From: Saccharofermentans sp.
GTDB lineage: Bacteria; Bacillota; Clostridia; Saccharofermentanales; Saccharofermentanaceae
DNA length: 33,991 bases
NCBI GenBank assembly: GCA_024683485.1
Contig: JAIKYD010000096.1
Coordinates: 1 to 33,991, forward strand
Direction of reading: 5' to 3'
The position numbers were made by a program, and so were the translations under genes. Each line of letters starts with the position of its first letter. The stretch's first letter is position 1. Below are positions 33,959 through 33,991 of this stretch, piece by piece. The notes below the pieces were generated by a model. It was given only the letters and a program-made list of their open reading frames with translations. It did not search any database and had not been told where the DNA came from.

Positions 33959-33991
33959 TGGTGGAAACTACAGGGCTCGAACCTGTGACCC
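33959..33991 (-). tRNA. 3' part of a tRNA cut by the window edge (probably Val)
   Basis: Only the variable/T-arm side is present: GTCACAGG-TTCGAGC-CCTGT, acceptor strand AGTTTCC, discriminator A and encoded CCA. The GGGTCACAGGTTCGAGCCCTGT-type T arm is typical of clostridial tRNA-Val, but the anticodon is outside the window. Confidence 0.85.

Overview
The window looks like chromosome of an anaerobic, low-to-moderate-GC Firmicute of the class Clostridia. Pointers are strong Gram-positive Shine-Dalgarno (SD) sites, lipobox lipoproteins without outer-membrane proteins, a clostridial-type split leuC/leuD, a YhaM-type exonuclease, a LytTR/DUF3021 pair, and a lysine/alanine-rich histone-H1-like protein. 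No phage, IS element, rRNA or CRISPR array is visible. Genus cannot be fixed from the sequence alone.

Layout. 1-6514 (minus): ABC-F ATPase, then leuC-leuD-leuB (leucine biosynthesis), then a Ppx/GppA-type phosphatase whose stop overlaps the start of a gene running off the left edge. 6562-7115 (minus): a monocistronic H1-like gene with a clear promoter and terminator. 7284-11662 (plus): an ABC-2 export operon (permease, ATPase, and a permease fused to a CPBP/Rce1-type intramembrane protease). 11663-12312: 650 bp without a gene that holds a 158-bp imperfect palindrome, a candidate structured RNA and 64-bp tandem repeats. 12313-13496 (minus): HAD phosphatase plus an ECF S-component. 13696-14727 (plus): YhaM-like nuclease. 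14740-17515 (minus): transglutaminase-like lipoprotein, DUF3021 membrane protein with its LytTR regulator, and an HTH/zinc-ribbon regulator.

17566-22108 (minus) is one tightly packed operon: response regulator, ABC ATPase, two ABC-2 permeases, histidine kinase. This is the arrangement of peptide-antibiotic (lantibiotic-type) sensing and immunity modules. Divergent from it is a 773-aa lipoprotein related to solute-binding proteins. 24544-29883 (minus) is a lac-like group: a LacZ-family protein, a LacA/Maa-type acetyltransferase and an MFS transporter. The LacZ-family protein keeps the scaffold but has lost its catalytic and metal-binding signatures, so it is probably a pseudoenzyme. 30068-32807 (minus): a membrane-anchored phosphodiester-glycosidase-domain protein followed by an uncharacterised single-pass protein. 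33004-33991 (minus): a degenerate CPBP-family membrane protein downstream of a tRNA cluster (Val-like partial, Asp, Phe) that ends in a very strong terminator.

The most interesting items are the catalytically degenerate LacZ inside a lac-like gene group with a 61-bp palindrome at its start, and the unexplained 11.7-12.3 kb intergenic region with a candidate structured RNA. All family assignments come from reading motifs; no database search was possible.
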